Shown here piece after piece: positions 13,121-27,870 of a stretch of 64,000 nt of DNA. Each line of letters starts with the position of its first letter. Within the stretch, counting starts at the first letter, position 1. The DNA comes from Syngnathus acus (lineage: Eukaryota; Chordata; Actinopteri; Syngnathiformes; Syngnathidae). The stretch is taken from contig NC_051087.1 of NCBI RefSeq assembly GCF_901709675.1, forward strand, positions 9,574,884-9,638,883. Direction: 5' to 3'. Under the pieces are notes generated by a model. It saw nothing but the letters and a program-made list of their open reading frames with translations. It had not been told where the DNA came from and searched no databases. The translations under genes were made by a program, and so were the position numbers.

Positions 13121-15336
13121 GTAATGATCACATTACATCTCAATACAGCTACATATTCACTAATTTAATTGAATCCCCATGGTCTTTAGTCCAGACTACC
13201 TTCCTTGGAAAATCTTGCCGTATTTCAACATTTTTCCAGGCTGGAGTACCTATTTTGGTCCGATAAATACAATGTTGTTTGGGAGTTGGGGCTGAGCCGC
13301 GAGGCACAGATGAGATCACCTCTCAAGGTTCCTAAGAAGCAAAATAAGGTAGCAAGACAAGACAAGAAATGCCATGAGTTGAGGCAGAAAATGATGGTTT
13401 GGGAAATCGACACGCTTCCCTGGCTTCATGTCAGCCCGGGGCAAAGGATCGGGAGAGAACCTGTCCCGCAGCGTCTCAGAAATTTGGAAACATTTTTCTC
13501 CAGTGAAGTAATATTTGTCTTCTTGCCAGCTGAAAAGAGGGAAATGCGTTTAGTGGCTGCTGGAAGCAAGAGCATATCCGAATTGTGCCATGATCACGAT
13601 GTCTCGAGTGTGGATGAGGCCATGGGAGAACACAGCTCATGACTTCAGAGGTGTTTGAGATGAGGAGGGCGTGCTTCTTTGATTCGAAGGACAGGAACAT
13701 CTGTCTTTGTTGAAGCCACGCTGTGTGCAATTTCTTGTTTTGACATTGGCAAAGGTGCTTATCTGATGCGTGAGGGTTGTGCGTGGGTGTGTGTTGCACA
13801 CTCATGCGTTTCTGTCTGTCTTTGTGTCTGTGTCGCGTTCAAGAGGTTGCTGTTGTCTGCGGTTCCAGCCAGGTGTGGCTGCTGCCAGCCTCACCACCTG
13901 CATGAATAGTAGACAACAGCGCGCACTGTGCCCTTCAGACCCTGAAGCAATAAATACAGTTATGCTTCTGTTTAACTGTCGACATTTTAGAAGGAAGTGT
14001 TAAACATTTCAGTTTGATCAGGATTTGACACACACTCCACAATAACCCACAATGAAGTCTCAGTTTGTGGGAGAAAAAGTGATGTCATATTTCCATCCAC
14101 AAAACCTGATGCTACCATAGAAACACTCACCCAGGGAGGCAGATGAGCCGAGCGCAGGAAAGCTAAAACCAAATAGTCTAGAACCCGGACTTTAACCTTC
14201 AGCGACTCACAAATCTGACGGCAAGAGGTATAGTTATTTGTTCTAGAGCTGCCTACACACATGATGTTTTTTAATCTGGGGTGTTGAGTTTTTACGGCAC
14301 ATATAGTTTATTTATGATGACCGACAGCAGACCACATGCATAACCCAAACCGGATGTCTATTGTAGTACCAAGACAGACCTTTAGGGGCAGCATGGTGCC
14401 TCAGGGCATCCAGCCTGCCAGAAAATACAAAGAAGAAGTTGATGAACTGGGACAAAGAAATAGAATACAATTTGATTTGTAAAGTGCCTTTCATAACTTA
14501 TGGAAAATAGGAGGCCAACTTTTAGCATGTCAAAAGCTTGATTTTTTTTTTTTGTAAATGTTTTGTGAGATACGTTATACACATACTCAACACAATTAGG
14601 CCTTGATTTCTGTCTGGCAAGTGCAAGCTTTCTCCCTGTCCTTGGCTCTTGTTCTGTTTTACATGACAAGTCCATAGCTTAAACCTACTGGGTGTTGTCC
14701 AATCACACACACATAAGAATTTGCCGTTGTACATATTGAACAAGTTTAACATGTACAATTGTTGGCCCTTATCATTTTCCAAGCAGATCGCAGATGAAAA
14801 ATACCTGATGACACGCCCCATACCACAGGTTAACTGCTTCATTGAGAGATGGGCCTTCAAAGAAGACAGGATGTGTGTTATCAGTGTGTGTATAAAGCCA
14901 GTTGAAATAGTTTGTTATAGTCCACCTAGCTTTTTAAGGGTTTAAGGTTTTGAGCAGTACAAACCTACAGGGGACAGCACTGATTCACCCATGAATTTTT
15001 GGGGGGGATGGAACTGCATACTGTGATTGGTTATAACCAGAATTCAAGTAATGTATCATGACACACAAACTAATCTGCAGTGCCACCCAGGATGCATTTT
15101 CTCTGGGTCATAAACCATGACACACTCCCACAATTTGACTCCAAAGGTTTTATAGACCCTGACGCAGCAGTTCCAGTGGAGGATGTATTTTAAAGAGAGC
15201 ATTATAATGACATCCATCACAGAATGTTTCATTTTCTCAGTACTTCTGGGGGAAAAAAATTATTTGACGCATCGATACATTGTAATGGTCCACCTTCCAT
15301 ATAATCTTTATCAGCATCCATCCATTTATCCGTCCA
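13121..15336. other. No assignable gene
   Basis: The longest frame here (13205-13642, 145 codons, plus) lacks a recognisable domain, convincing splice context or low-entropy codon use, and I do not call it. A short imperfect palindrome lies at about 14725-14765 ('gttgtacat' and 'atgtacaat' arms). Confidence 0.5.
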
Positions 15337-15467
15337 TCCTTCCTTCCTTCCTTCCTTCCTTCCTTCCTTCCTTCCTTCCTTCCTTCCTTCCTTCCTTCCT
15401 TCCTTCCTTCCTTCCTTCCTTCCTTCCTTCCTTCCTTCCTTCCTTCCTTCCTTCCTTCCTTCCTTCC
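15337..15467. repeat. (TTCC)n microsatellite, about 33 units
   Basis: About 131 bp of almost perfect TTCC repeat. It creates a long plus-strand frame of LPSF repeats and a minus-strand frame of KEGR repeats; both are artefacts. The flanks (15316-15340 and 15468-15505) carry decayed CATCCATC units, suggesting that it grew from the GGAT tail of a LINE-type repeat in minus orientation. Confidence 0.95.
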
Positions 15468-17251
15468 GTTCATCCATCTGTTCATCCGTCCATCCTTCCG
15501 GCCATCCCCTATAGAGCTTGTCCTCTTTCGGCTGTCCTGCTGACTTGGAGGGAACAAGCAAACTGTACACATGAAGGTTAAAGCAGAGATTCGAATCATG
15601 AACCCATTTTATTTTAACAATCAATGACATAACATTAGGTGCAGAGATCATTGCGCTATTGATATGCAGTTATCCTCTGTATCATTTATGGATTTGATTA
15701 CGCAGTTCCTTTAGTCTGCAAGTTTGAAGAGACGAGTCGATGATAAACAGAATTTATCGCCATGTTTTATTTTTATTATTAGTTTATTGTGAGTTCACAC
15801 AAAGCTCATACGATTGTGTGGGTGTGCGTGCGGCCACGTGCAGCTGGAGCTCTTTAAAGCGTGTGGGCGGTGGGAGTTATGCAGTAAAATGAGGTCATCA
15901 TCGCCGCTGATTTATGTGACATACGCCATTACTTACACTCCCGTGACTTCAGCCATGTCTTCACTGACAGCATGAATAATACATGTCCCCGCCAAAACAT
16001 GACATCCCCCATTTTCTCCTCTCTCATCGGCTACTTAAGAAAGTTTACTTCATCATTACTGACCCAAGTCATCCGGATTCATCTCCAGGCCGCAAAGCCT
16101 GCCGCTTCCCATCCAGTTCAACAAGTTTGTCCCTTTTATCAGTTGTGGAATTGTGCAACAGGAAGTGGGAAGGTGTGTGCGAAGTATATGCGTGTGTGTG
16201 GTTCACGTAACGCGTCATGCCTTAATTTACAAACGCAATTAACATGTGCCCATCATAAGTGTCGCCATAATAGATAGCGCTTCGGTGACTCATTCACAAA
16301 AATGTTTTCACTTTCACAGCATTGACACATGCCGGAAAGATCCACGCAAAGGAAGCTCATTCCCTTCTGCCTGTGGGAGTTGGATATGGATTATATAGTT
16401 ATTCAGCGAACCAAATCATTGTTTTCAACGAGTTTGCTGTGTTGGATCATTAGGTGTGCCGCGTTTTGGAATGCTACTTGAGTGGACAATTAATTCGGTC
16501 ATTGCTGTCACATTATGACAAAGTACTGGATTCGTGTCGATTGATTCACTTTCCGTAATCGTGAAAAAACCTGGCCATGTTTTGTCATGTTGCTCTATTT
16601 ACAGTAAATTAATATATATATATATATTGCCACAACTTGCCACAACGGTGTAGTGCAAAATTGATTGATTGACCAGTTTTTTGATTGATTGACAACTTTT
16701 ATCATGATATATATTCCTCTGATGGCGACCATCGTTTCTTCACTACATTTCAAGACAATTATCATTTATATATAATTTATACTCACTGCACATTCCACTA
16801 TGAAATGGAAAAACACACTATATAGGTCACTACACTGTATAGTGAATAGGGAGTAAGTGTGTACACAGCCTTAATGTTTTCTCCATAGTGGCAAGAACAA
16901 CATTCCACCAGAGATTAATCAGTCATGGATGGATGCTCGATCTCATCCCAGATGTTCTTTTGACAGCCTCCCGCACGTTTTGGCCCCCTAAAAAGCTCAA
17001 AGCCAAGCTGGCAACCTCCAAAGGAAGGTCACCCAGGTCAGTGCTGAATGGGCAAGAGCGAAGGGGGCATGGTGGAGGAGACACAGGGGGGAGGGGGGAG
17101 ACGCGGCAATGGGCCGGAGGATGCAGGACAGACGGTACTGTCAGCCTCCATCAAAGAGCCCCCCCAGTGACATGGAAAAAGGCAAGAAAGTAAGAATAAT
17201 GGGACAAGAGGTTATGGCCAGGAGTTAGCTCTTAACTAGTTAACCCTCCAG

Positions 17252-17254
<3 letters not shown>
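15468..17254. other. No assignable gene
   Basis: Unique sequence with a short (TA)n run at about 16611-16628 and repeated GATT units near 16660-16695. A plus-strand frame at 16888-17193 is arginine- and glycine-rich but shows no domain or splice support. Confidence 0.5.

Positions 17255-17284
<30 letters not shown>
17255..17284. repeat. (AC)15 microsatellite
   Basis: Fifteen perfect AC units. Confidence 0.95.
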
Positions 17285-17287
<3 letters not shown>

Positions 17288-17731
17288 ACATGCCACGCAG
17301 CAGTCTCTCAACTGTATCATCTTGCATGGCGGCCGCCTCCGTTGCGGCTTCGTGGTGGGAGCACAGTTGGCATGGAGCAGCACAAAGCCAAACAGATTTC
17401 AAAGGTTCCTCTTTGTGAGGTCATCAATAGTGATTCCAAAGAAATTATTCCTCGGGGGAGCACCAACACATTAAATCCACGTTAATGTCGTTAAAACTGT
17501 TGCCTGGATGTTGAACAAATGCAAACTCTGATTGACACATTTGACAAAAATATATAGAACTCCATATTGGCCTCACCCATAAGTAAAATAGAAAGCGCTT
17601 GTTTGATTTTTACTCAACTGCACCACAAATTCAAAGGCAATACGTTGTGGCTAACGATTTCAGAAAAGCCTCGACCCTCTAATGATTTATCATTATAGTC
17701 TTCAATGACTGTATCGGGATTATGGTGATTG

Positions 17732-18124
17732 GGAGCTGTCACGACTCGTCCCCGGTTGTTTTATTGTGTATATATTTTGTCATAATTTCTGTGTGCTCGC
17801 CCCTCCCCTCCTGTGTGCCCACAATCAGTGTGATCACCCTCACTTGCCTCTCGTTACCTGTCGTGTATTTAAGTCCTGTCTGCCCCTCACTCCCTTTTGG
17901 ATTGTTCTCGTCTGATGTCAACTTGTCTCACGTCTTTGTCGGTCACTTCCGTTTCTGTTAGCCAGTCTGTCGGTCAGTCCATTTGTTGGTTTGGTTAGGT
18001 CGTTATGTTAGTTTGTCCGCTGTCTGTTTTCCTTCATTCTCCATTCCAACTCCCTTTTTCCTCAATAAGCCCTGGTCCAAGCTGCATTTGGTCGCCCTGC
18101 GCCATTCCGATCCGTAACAGGAGC
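17732..18124 (+). mobile_element. Solo LTR with 5-bp target duplication
   Basis: The LTR body spans 17737-18119 (383 bp). It begins TGTCACGA and ends GTAACA, the TG...CA ends expected of a retroviral-type LTR. The bases GGAGC at 17732-17736 are repeated exactly at 18120-18124, the 5-bp target duplication typical of Gypsy/Ty3 insertions. A TATA-like 'gtatttaagtc' lies near 17866, and a weak polyadenylation-like 'caataagcc' near 18064. No gag, pol or second LTR lies next to it, so it is most simply a solo LTR left by recombination between two LTRs. The plus orientation is inferred from the order of the TATA-like and poly(A)-like motifs. The superfamily is an inference. Confidence 0.85.
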
Positions 18125-19709
18125 ATCTTTAAATTTGTATCTTCAAGTGTTGTGGCTAACAATATTTGATGTGAAAAAGTTTTAGTTGACTCGTTTCTAA
18201 TCATTATATAGTGTACTTCAATCATATTAGAATTGTCCCCTCTACGGTGTATTTAAAAAGGTTTCATCCAAACGTGACATACTATATTTTTTTAATTGGA
18301 ACAAATTTCAAAATGTTTAATACCACACCACTGAATCGAGAGGCAGTTTAAAAACCACATATTAGAGGAGTGCCGGAGAGCCCTCCTATATTTAAAGTGT
18401 GCTCCACCTTGGCCTTAGTGCAAATTACATGCCCAGGTTGGATAATGACCTGCTGACGTGTCCAAGTTGTCAGCACATTTTGCAAATTGGAACAAACATG
18501 TTTTTGCTGCTACCGGCCACACAAACACACACAAATAGTGCAGTCAGACGTCTTAACAACAACCACTTGGAAGCGGATGCTAATTGTGGTGGAAAGTTGA
18601 GCATGAAATTATTCACCTGCTGGATGAATTGAGAAAGAAATATCAATATGTGCTTGGAGATTTTGCTGCTGTTGTTTATTTTGGATGACAGTGAAATGAG
18701 CATTTTTTTCATGACTAACTCAGACACATTTTTAGAAAATGTCCTGGCTCATCACCTCATGTTGGCACTCTTGTGTCATTTATTGCCAGAATATATATAC
18801 CCTTTCAACAAATATAAATTGAAGCTAAACGTCTGTCTTATCTGTGTGGCCCGCAGTGAGCATTTTAAAGATTGCTCACCTCCACCCCCATCTTAACCTA
18901 GCCAAAAAGTAAAGCTCCATTAGGCACAGAGTGGTGTGTAATTAGATTTCAAAATGAGAAGACAGTTTTGTTGTTAAATATAACTGGGTACATAATTATA
19001 TAAGCAGGGGTCGGTGCCAATTAACTCATCATGTACATGGATGAATGAATCTATCCATCTCGTCAATCCGCAACTGGTGCGGCGAAATACGATGGATGAA
19101 GCCACAAGTGCAAACAAACACATTATCATTCAAAGTCAATCTGCTGGAATCTTTTTTGATAATATCAATGGATTTTTTTCATTCATACTGATAAAGTGAC
19201 CTTGTTAAACAAGCAGTTTGTACGGTGTGACACCCAGACAGTAAAAGACACACAAAGAACCTGACTGACAGGTCCTTACGTACAGAGAGAACTTTCTAAC
19301 TTAAGTTGTGTAAGACAGGGAGTGCCCTTAACACACGGATGCACAAACATGCCTGAATAAATACATGTGGGAGTAAGGCTTTCAATCTGTGTACTGTCGT
19401 AAACATTGACTTGCCATCTCACGGGTTTATTTAGTTGAAGGTGCAGGTTTGATCTTGGTATTTCATAATGGTCAAACACAATGGGTACAACCTTGTGTGT
19501 GTGCGTGCATGTCTGTGCGTGCCTTTTGCTAGACTGATCAGATTAGCGTGAAATATTCCAATCATATTTTAGTTCAAGGTTTTAATTGATATTTACCCCA
19601 GCTTGCTTGCTGATGGTTTGGAATTTGTGATGATTGGTTTTATTCTTTGATGAATTTTCTTCTTTGTGTCTATGATCCATGTCCTTTGTTGTGGTACAAC
19701 CCATCTCAC
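18125..19709. other. No assignable gene
   Basis: Only short chance frames on both strands; no repeat or domain recognised. Confidence 0.5.
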
Positions 19710-19745
19710 AGCCAAACGTCAGCTGGGATAGGCGCCAGTTCACCC
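19710..19745 (+). mobile_element. Small relic of the LINE-tail repeat
   Basis: 'cagctgggataggcgcc' followed by 'agttcaccc' is the core of the repeat seen at 1-310. Confidence 0.5.
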
Positions 19746-19974
19746 GCAACTTTCATGAAAACAAAAAAGACGATTGTATGGCTGATACACCGACTTGACC
19801 GCTTCTGATGTCTTCACTCACCACTGAGTCACTCGTAAATCTCATCTATCTCCCAAAATCTAATATAATCAGTAATTGTGTATATATGATGGTTAAAAAA
19901 ATCACTGTACTTGTTCTTAAGAACCCCCACTCGTCTTATTCTGATATTGTATTTGTGGAGTATTAATCGGGCAG

Positions 19975-20300
19975 CAATATTCACCCGTTACGGGGCAGCC
20001 ATTTTGCAATCTGCCGTTTCTTGAACATGACATCACACTGCCTAAGAGTCCATGTAACGACCAATCGCCTGTTTTTTTAATTTGATCATGTGACATTTGC
20101 AGGCTGAGCACCGTGATGCCATTTTCAGTCAACAGCAAGCAGCAAAGTGGCCGCAACCTAAGCTGAATAAAACTGGTGAATTTTGCAGGTTAGGTCATAT
20201 TGCACAAAAGTAATATTAATTTTAAAAAAAACATATTTTTAGACCAGTGGGGCCACATAAAACATTATTGTCAAGAAAATGTTGACTTGACTTCCCCTTT
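19975..20300 (+). repeat. Dispersed repeat, copy A
   Basis: The core at about 20115-20153 ('gatgccattttcagtcaaca', then GCAAGC and a GGCCGC-like end) recurs inverted at 57668-57710 and, more diverged, at 36108-36142. The outer limits are approximate because only the core aligns by eye. No coding capacity was seen. It is probably an old non-autonomous element. Confidence 0.5.
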
Positions 20301-20536
20301 AACATTAACAAGTCAAATTAGTACTTCAAGGTAGTGTGAGCACTTCTGTCACGTCTACTGAAAGTTTTGTGAGTAATAGGGCCATTCTGTTTTGCATTTT
20401 CCCTGTATGGCCCCATCGTGTGAAATGAATAATATTTTTATTATTCAAACAATTCAAATATTCTGGACTCACAAGGCAGTTAGCCTGAACACATTTTTAC
20501 AACAGGCAGCTGCGTAACAATAAGAATTGCATAGCT

Positions 20537-20570
20537 TTGTGTTGTGTTGTGTTGTGCTGTGTTGTGTTGT
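20537..20570. repeat. (TGTTG)n pentanucleotide repeat
   Basis: About seven GTGTT-type units with one T-to-C change. Confidence 0.85.
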
Positions 20571-20732
20571 GGCCTCTCATTATGTAAGGTGAATCGTTGC
20601 AGATTTTACGTGACGCATGTTCCGAGAAACGTTTCTCTTCTTCACACTTGTTTCTCATTTTTGCTGCAGCAACAGTAACATAAGCAACTCAGAGGCATGT
20701 GTAGGAAGACATACATGGTTGTGCACGCGCAT

Positions 20733-20733
<1 letters not shown>

Positions 20734-20824
<91 letters not shown>
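20734..20824. repeat. (CA)n microsatellite, about 45 units
   Basis: A 91-bp CA run interrupted once by 'atacg' at about 20771-20775. A second, poorer CA-rich patch follows at 20953-20992. Frames of alternating HT or VC across it are artefacts. Confidence 0.95.
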
Positions 20825-20827
<3 letters not shown>

Positions 20828-21769
20828 GGTATATTAGCAAGCATAGGGTTGACTTGATTGAGATTCAAAGCGACATGGTTGAGTTGCACCTCAAATGAGA
20901 TTCCATGTAAGCCTTCATTGCAGACCTCAGTGCTCTAGTTTCTGGAGAAATGCATGCACGCACACACGCACACGCACATACATTCACACGCCCCATTCTT
21001 TGAAAACCTCCTCCACATTTGTGTTTTCACACTTAATGGGAAAGACAAAACCTCATTTCTGAAATCAGCTCAAAGACTGGAAGGGGTTGACCTTGCTACA
21101 AATGCTTCTCAGGGACGGGAAATTATGAAATTGCAACTTGCAACTGGTGGCCAGAAGTTCTGTATTTCTCATGTTCACTCATCTTATCATCTCCCTCTGA
21201 TCTGTCACATATTTGTATCTATATTACTGACTATACAGTTATGACTGAAAAAATTTATTGACTTGATCAGCTTAGTATAGAAATACTATAAGCAAAGTCA
21301 CAATTAACATTATAAACATTATAAAAAAAACATTTGGAAATAAGGGGTAAATATCATTGTTAATTCTGTTTTGAGGCCACTCCTCCATTCTATTAGTCCA
21401 TTTCAGCATGTTGCCATTGTGCTAATTGTATTGTGTGATGGTGTTTGTCCCCACTAATCCACAGGCCACTGAATGGCTGGCCAAGAGTAAAAATGTCCGT
21501 GTCAGCAGGATGGCATCTCTGTGCAGGCAGAGATCTGAAACACACTTTATTGTTTCTGCCAACAGCAAAGCTACAGCTTCTGCTTAAAAAAAAAAAAAAA
21601 ATTCCCAGAAACAGATCAATGTGGAACAATTTTCACTTTTTTTCAATTTATAATCAAGTTGAATTGCAAAGGGATGACAACCAGGAAAGAAGCCAATCAG
21701 TGTGATGCCGGGATGGAAGAGGTGGCTTCAGGTCTGTTAGAGCTTTGCTCTTCTATTTCTCCTCTTAAG

Positions 21770-22229
21770 CAAAATAGTATGATTGGACAGGACGGTCAGG
21801 TAGAACAATCAAAGACACCGCGAGAACAAGAGGAAGAACTTCTCCTTAGAGCCTGGAAAACCATGGTGGGTTCAAGATCTTTGTTTTGTAGGGATGAACT
21901 GAAACCACTTTTTTTCTTACAAATACAAATTCTTACTTTAAGTACTCTCCGATACCAAACACCGATACAAAGAGTGTTTTTTCACTAGTTTTTCTGCCCT
22001 AGTCAAGAGCCCAACCACAGTTGACCTCAAGATGATGGATTTATATATACTGTATACTGCAATATTCCTACTCGGACTTCTCAGTTGTCCATGTTGCTCC
22101 TTGCAGTCCTTTGATCCACAGCAGCAGCAGACATTGTGTGAGGACCCCAAACCCCCAGGCCCGTCCCAGTCCTTCCTTTCCAAACAGAGGCAATCATCCC
22201 GCAGCAGGAGGTTGTTGCAACCCAGGTAG
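21770..22229 (+). CDS. hook2: HOOK-family protein, last two coding exons (hook2, partial)
   Basis: Hook proteins are dynein-dynactin activating adaptors that link endosomes and other cargo to microtubules; their C-terminus binds the FTS/FHIP partners and cargo. Two exons are seen. 21770-21865 has a pyrimidine-rich acceptor ending TTAAG, a donor at GTGGGT, and 32 codons in phase 0. 22107-22229 has acceptor TTGCAG and 40 codons plus TAG. The first ends in REQEEELLLRAW-KTM, which matches the human HOOK2 motif REQEEKLLISAW-YNM as I remember it. The second holds QSFLSKQRQSSRSRR, matching the conserved SFLAxQR...SRR tail of Hook proteins. The exon break falls straight after the W-x-x-M motif, as in HOOK1/3. 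The Hook domain and coiled-coil exons were not found upstream in the window. Tail-to-tail position with best2 equals the human HOOK2-BEST2 arrangement, which favours hook2 over hook1/3. Confidence 0.68.
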
Positions 22230-22348
22230 AAGCCTTCTCCTCCCTCCTGGCTTGCTAACATGGACATGCATGTCCTCGTGGACACTGAAGAAATCAAGGG
22301 CTTGTCTATTTATTTATTTTTTTACTGTACATTTACTTAGTGTGTTAT

Positions 22349-22361
22349 CGCCCTCTGCTGG
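22349..22361 (-). promoter_or_regulatory. CTCF-like core motif
   Basis: On the minus strand the 13 bases read CCAGCAGAGGGCG, fitting the CTCF core consensus CCASYAGRKGGCR at every position. It lies in the short gap between the convergent hook2 and best2 genes. Binding is an inference from the motif only. Confidence 0.4.
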
Positions 22362-22690
22362 TAAAGAATCAAATTCATATTCCTGTATGTTGTGCTGTGA
22401 TCAAATATTCTAGAAATAAGACTGTTCTAAAATGTATCATAGTAAACGATGTTAAAAGTATGTTTATTCACTTTGTTCAATCTGTAAAAACACAAAATAT
22501 TACTACTGTTTGCAACATGCCTTCTTCAGTCTCGTCACAATACTGTCCAGAGGTAGTTCTTTGAAAATGTTTAGTACAAAAAGTACTTAGTTGAACAAGA
22601 GACAAGCTGTCACAAACATGGATCAAGAGATTAATATGTGTTTTGTCTGATAGCACCAAACATTTTTCTTTTATATAATTACTATAAGAC

Positions 22691-22696
22691 AATAAA
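22691..22696 (+). terminator. Candidate hook2 polyadenylation signal
   Basis: AATAAA about 460 bp after the hook2 stop codon; the first canonical hexamer I see downstream on that strand. The 3' UTR length is therefore an inference. Confidence 0.35.
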
Positions 22697-22734
22697 CGTA
22701 CAATCACACATCAATAGCAGTATATAGCAAATTT

Positions 22735-22985
22735 TCAACACCGCTTATCCTGCTTAGGGTCACGATGGATGCCGGAGCCTATCCCAGCTGACATTGGGCA
22801 AAAGGCAGGCTACATCCTGCACTGGTCGCCAGCCAGTGGCACATACAGCAATGTCACACACATGCACGCCAACATTGGGCGGGAATCCATCCCACACTCC
22901 CTGCACACATGACAAGCGAGTGTATGTACCCCAACCTACATCGTGAGTGACTCCGGAAATGTGAGAGGACTCCAAAACCATTTGC
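22735..22985 (-). mobile_element. LINE-tail repeat, inverted copy
   Basis: Read on the minus strand it carries 'cagctgggataggctccggc' and 'aggataagcggtgttgaaaa', the same core and tail as the repeat at 1-310, here diverged. It sits between hook2 and best2. The outer (5') limit is approximate. Confidence 0.65.
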
Positions 22986-23114
22986 AAAGAGGCCAATTTG
23001 ATCATCTAAATGTCACATTTGTTTGCAAATTGTATAGTTATTGCAAATTATGTTAAAGATGCATAATGTGTTGAAGTCCAGAAGGCAGACCGGTTCATCA
23101 GAGGATATTTTGTA

Positions 23115-23245
23115 CTTTTTCTTTCATTCTTTCTCATCATTTTATTGTTTCTCTTTCTTTATTTCTCTCTCTCACCTTTGTTCTCGTTCTCTCTTGTTCT
23201 GTCACTTTCTTTGTCTTTCTTTCTCTTTCGTTCTCTGTCTTAAGT
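23115..23245. repeat. Pyrimidine-rich (TTTC/TCTC) tract
   Basis: A low-complexity CT tract of about 130 bp downstream of the best2 stop codon. It contains two TTTATT hexamers (23141-23146 and 23158-23163) that read AATAAA on the best2 strand, so the best2 3' end may fall here. Confidence 0.6.
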
Positions 23246-23352
23246 CAGTGGGCAGAGGCTACACCTCACCCACGACACAAATAGTGATACTAAGTGTTAC
23301 GTAAGACAGGAGGATGAATTCAGCATTCGATTTTGCCAGTTTATACAAGAAA

Positions 23353-27153
<3,801 letters not shown>

Positions 27154-27218
27154 TGTTGCTAGCGTGCACCGGCTCAGAAGAAACAATCCACTGAAGGTTT
27201 GAGTCACCTTACTAATAC
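27154..27218 (-). other. best2: best2 5' UTR part of exon 2 and probable leader exon
   Basis: On the minus strand, TGCAG ends at 27219, leaving 65 bases of leader before the ATG. A matching donor (CAGGTAAG, GT at 27643-27642) lies about 425 bp upstream, following a short non-coding leader exon that starts at an unknown point above 27644, possibly in the GC-rich patch at 27720-27860. The pairing of these sites is an inference. Confidence 0.4.
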
Positions 27219-27719
27219 CTGCATGTACAACACAGATAGAAAAGCGCTGGTTTGTACATTTTTTTATAACCATCATGACCGATATTAAAATACAGAAACA
27301 TAATAGGCCTAAGTGTTCATTAAAAATAAAAGTAAAATCTCTAAAAAATGTATTCTTTATTTGAACTTTAAAATGTTTCATTTTCAACATTAACACTAGG
27401 TAAATAAAACTGTTTATAAATGAATTAAATCAAACATACACTTGAGTTTTTTTTTTTTAATCTTCTATTAAGAAATTCATTGCAGTAACGTTTTATATTA
27501 TTGGTGACTGGGGCCCATGAAATTTTAAACATCACTAAAGTCACCAGCTATGGCTCCTAGACCAAAAAAAAAAAAAACACATCTATGATCATTTTAGATT
27601 TGGTTTCGTGAATCATTGTTTTTTTCAAATGGAAAAATCTTACCTGTTTTAGTTTAGCAGTTCTTTGGTTTAAAGTCCTCCAAGTATGTATGAGCTTCCA
27701 ATGGTGTTTTTGGCTCAAG

Positions 27720-27870
27720 CGCACACGACCCCGACGTCCCCCCGGCGTCTACAAGAAACTAATCCTCGCAGCCTCCTTGGTGCGTCCAGTTATCAGTGCG
27801 CCCCGGGGTAAATCCCCAAATGGAGGCGGACGAGCAGCTCGTTAGCGCGGTTCCCGACCGGGAGCGAGCG
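27720..27870 (-). promoter_or_regulatory. GC-rich patch, possible best2 promoter
   Basis: A locally GC- and CpG-rich stretch with several CG dinucleotides in a region that is otherwise AT-rich, just upstream of the candidate best2 leader exon. No TATA box was recognised. It may be the best2 promoter; the call rests on composition and position only. Confidence 0.3.

Noticed and set aside
13030-13266. Frame with LVGW repeats
   Set aside because: Translation of the (TTGG)17 microsatellite.
13205-13642. 145-codon plus-strand open frame
   Set aside because: No domain, signal peptide or splice support, and the peptide resembles nothing known; likely chance in a GC-richer patch.
15183-15651. Long frames of LPSF (plus) and KEGR (minus) repeats
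   Set aside because: They are produced by the TTCC microsatellite in all frames without stops.
16888-17193. Arginine/glycine-rich plus-strand frame
   Set aside because: Low-complexity GGGA-type sequence; no splice sites or homology that I can recognise.
21420-21590. Possible hook2 exon after the acceptor at 21462 (ATEWLAKSKNVR...)
   Set aside because: The frame is short, has no donor in phase and does not resemble Hook proteins.
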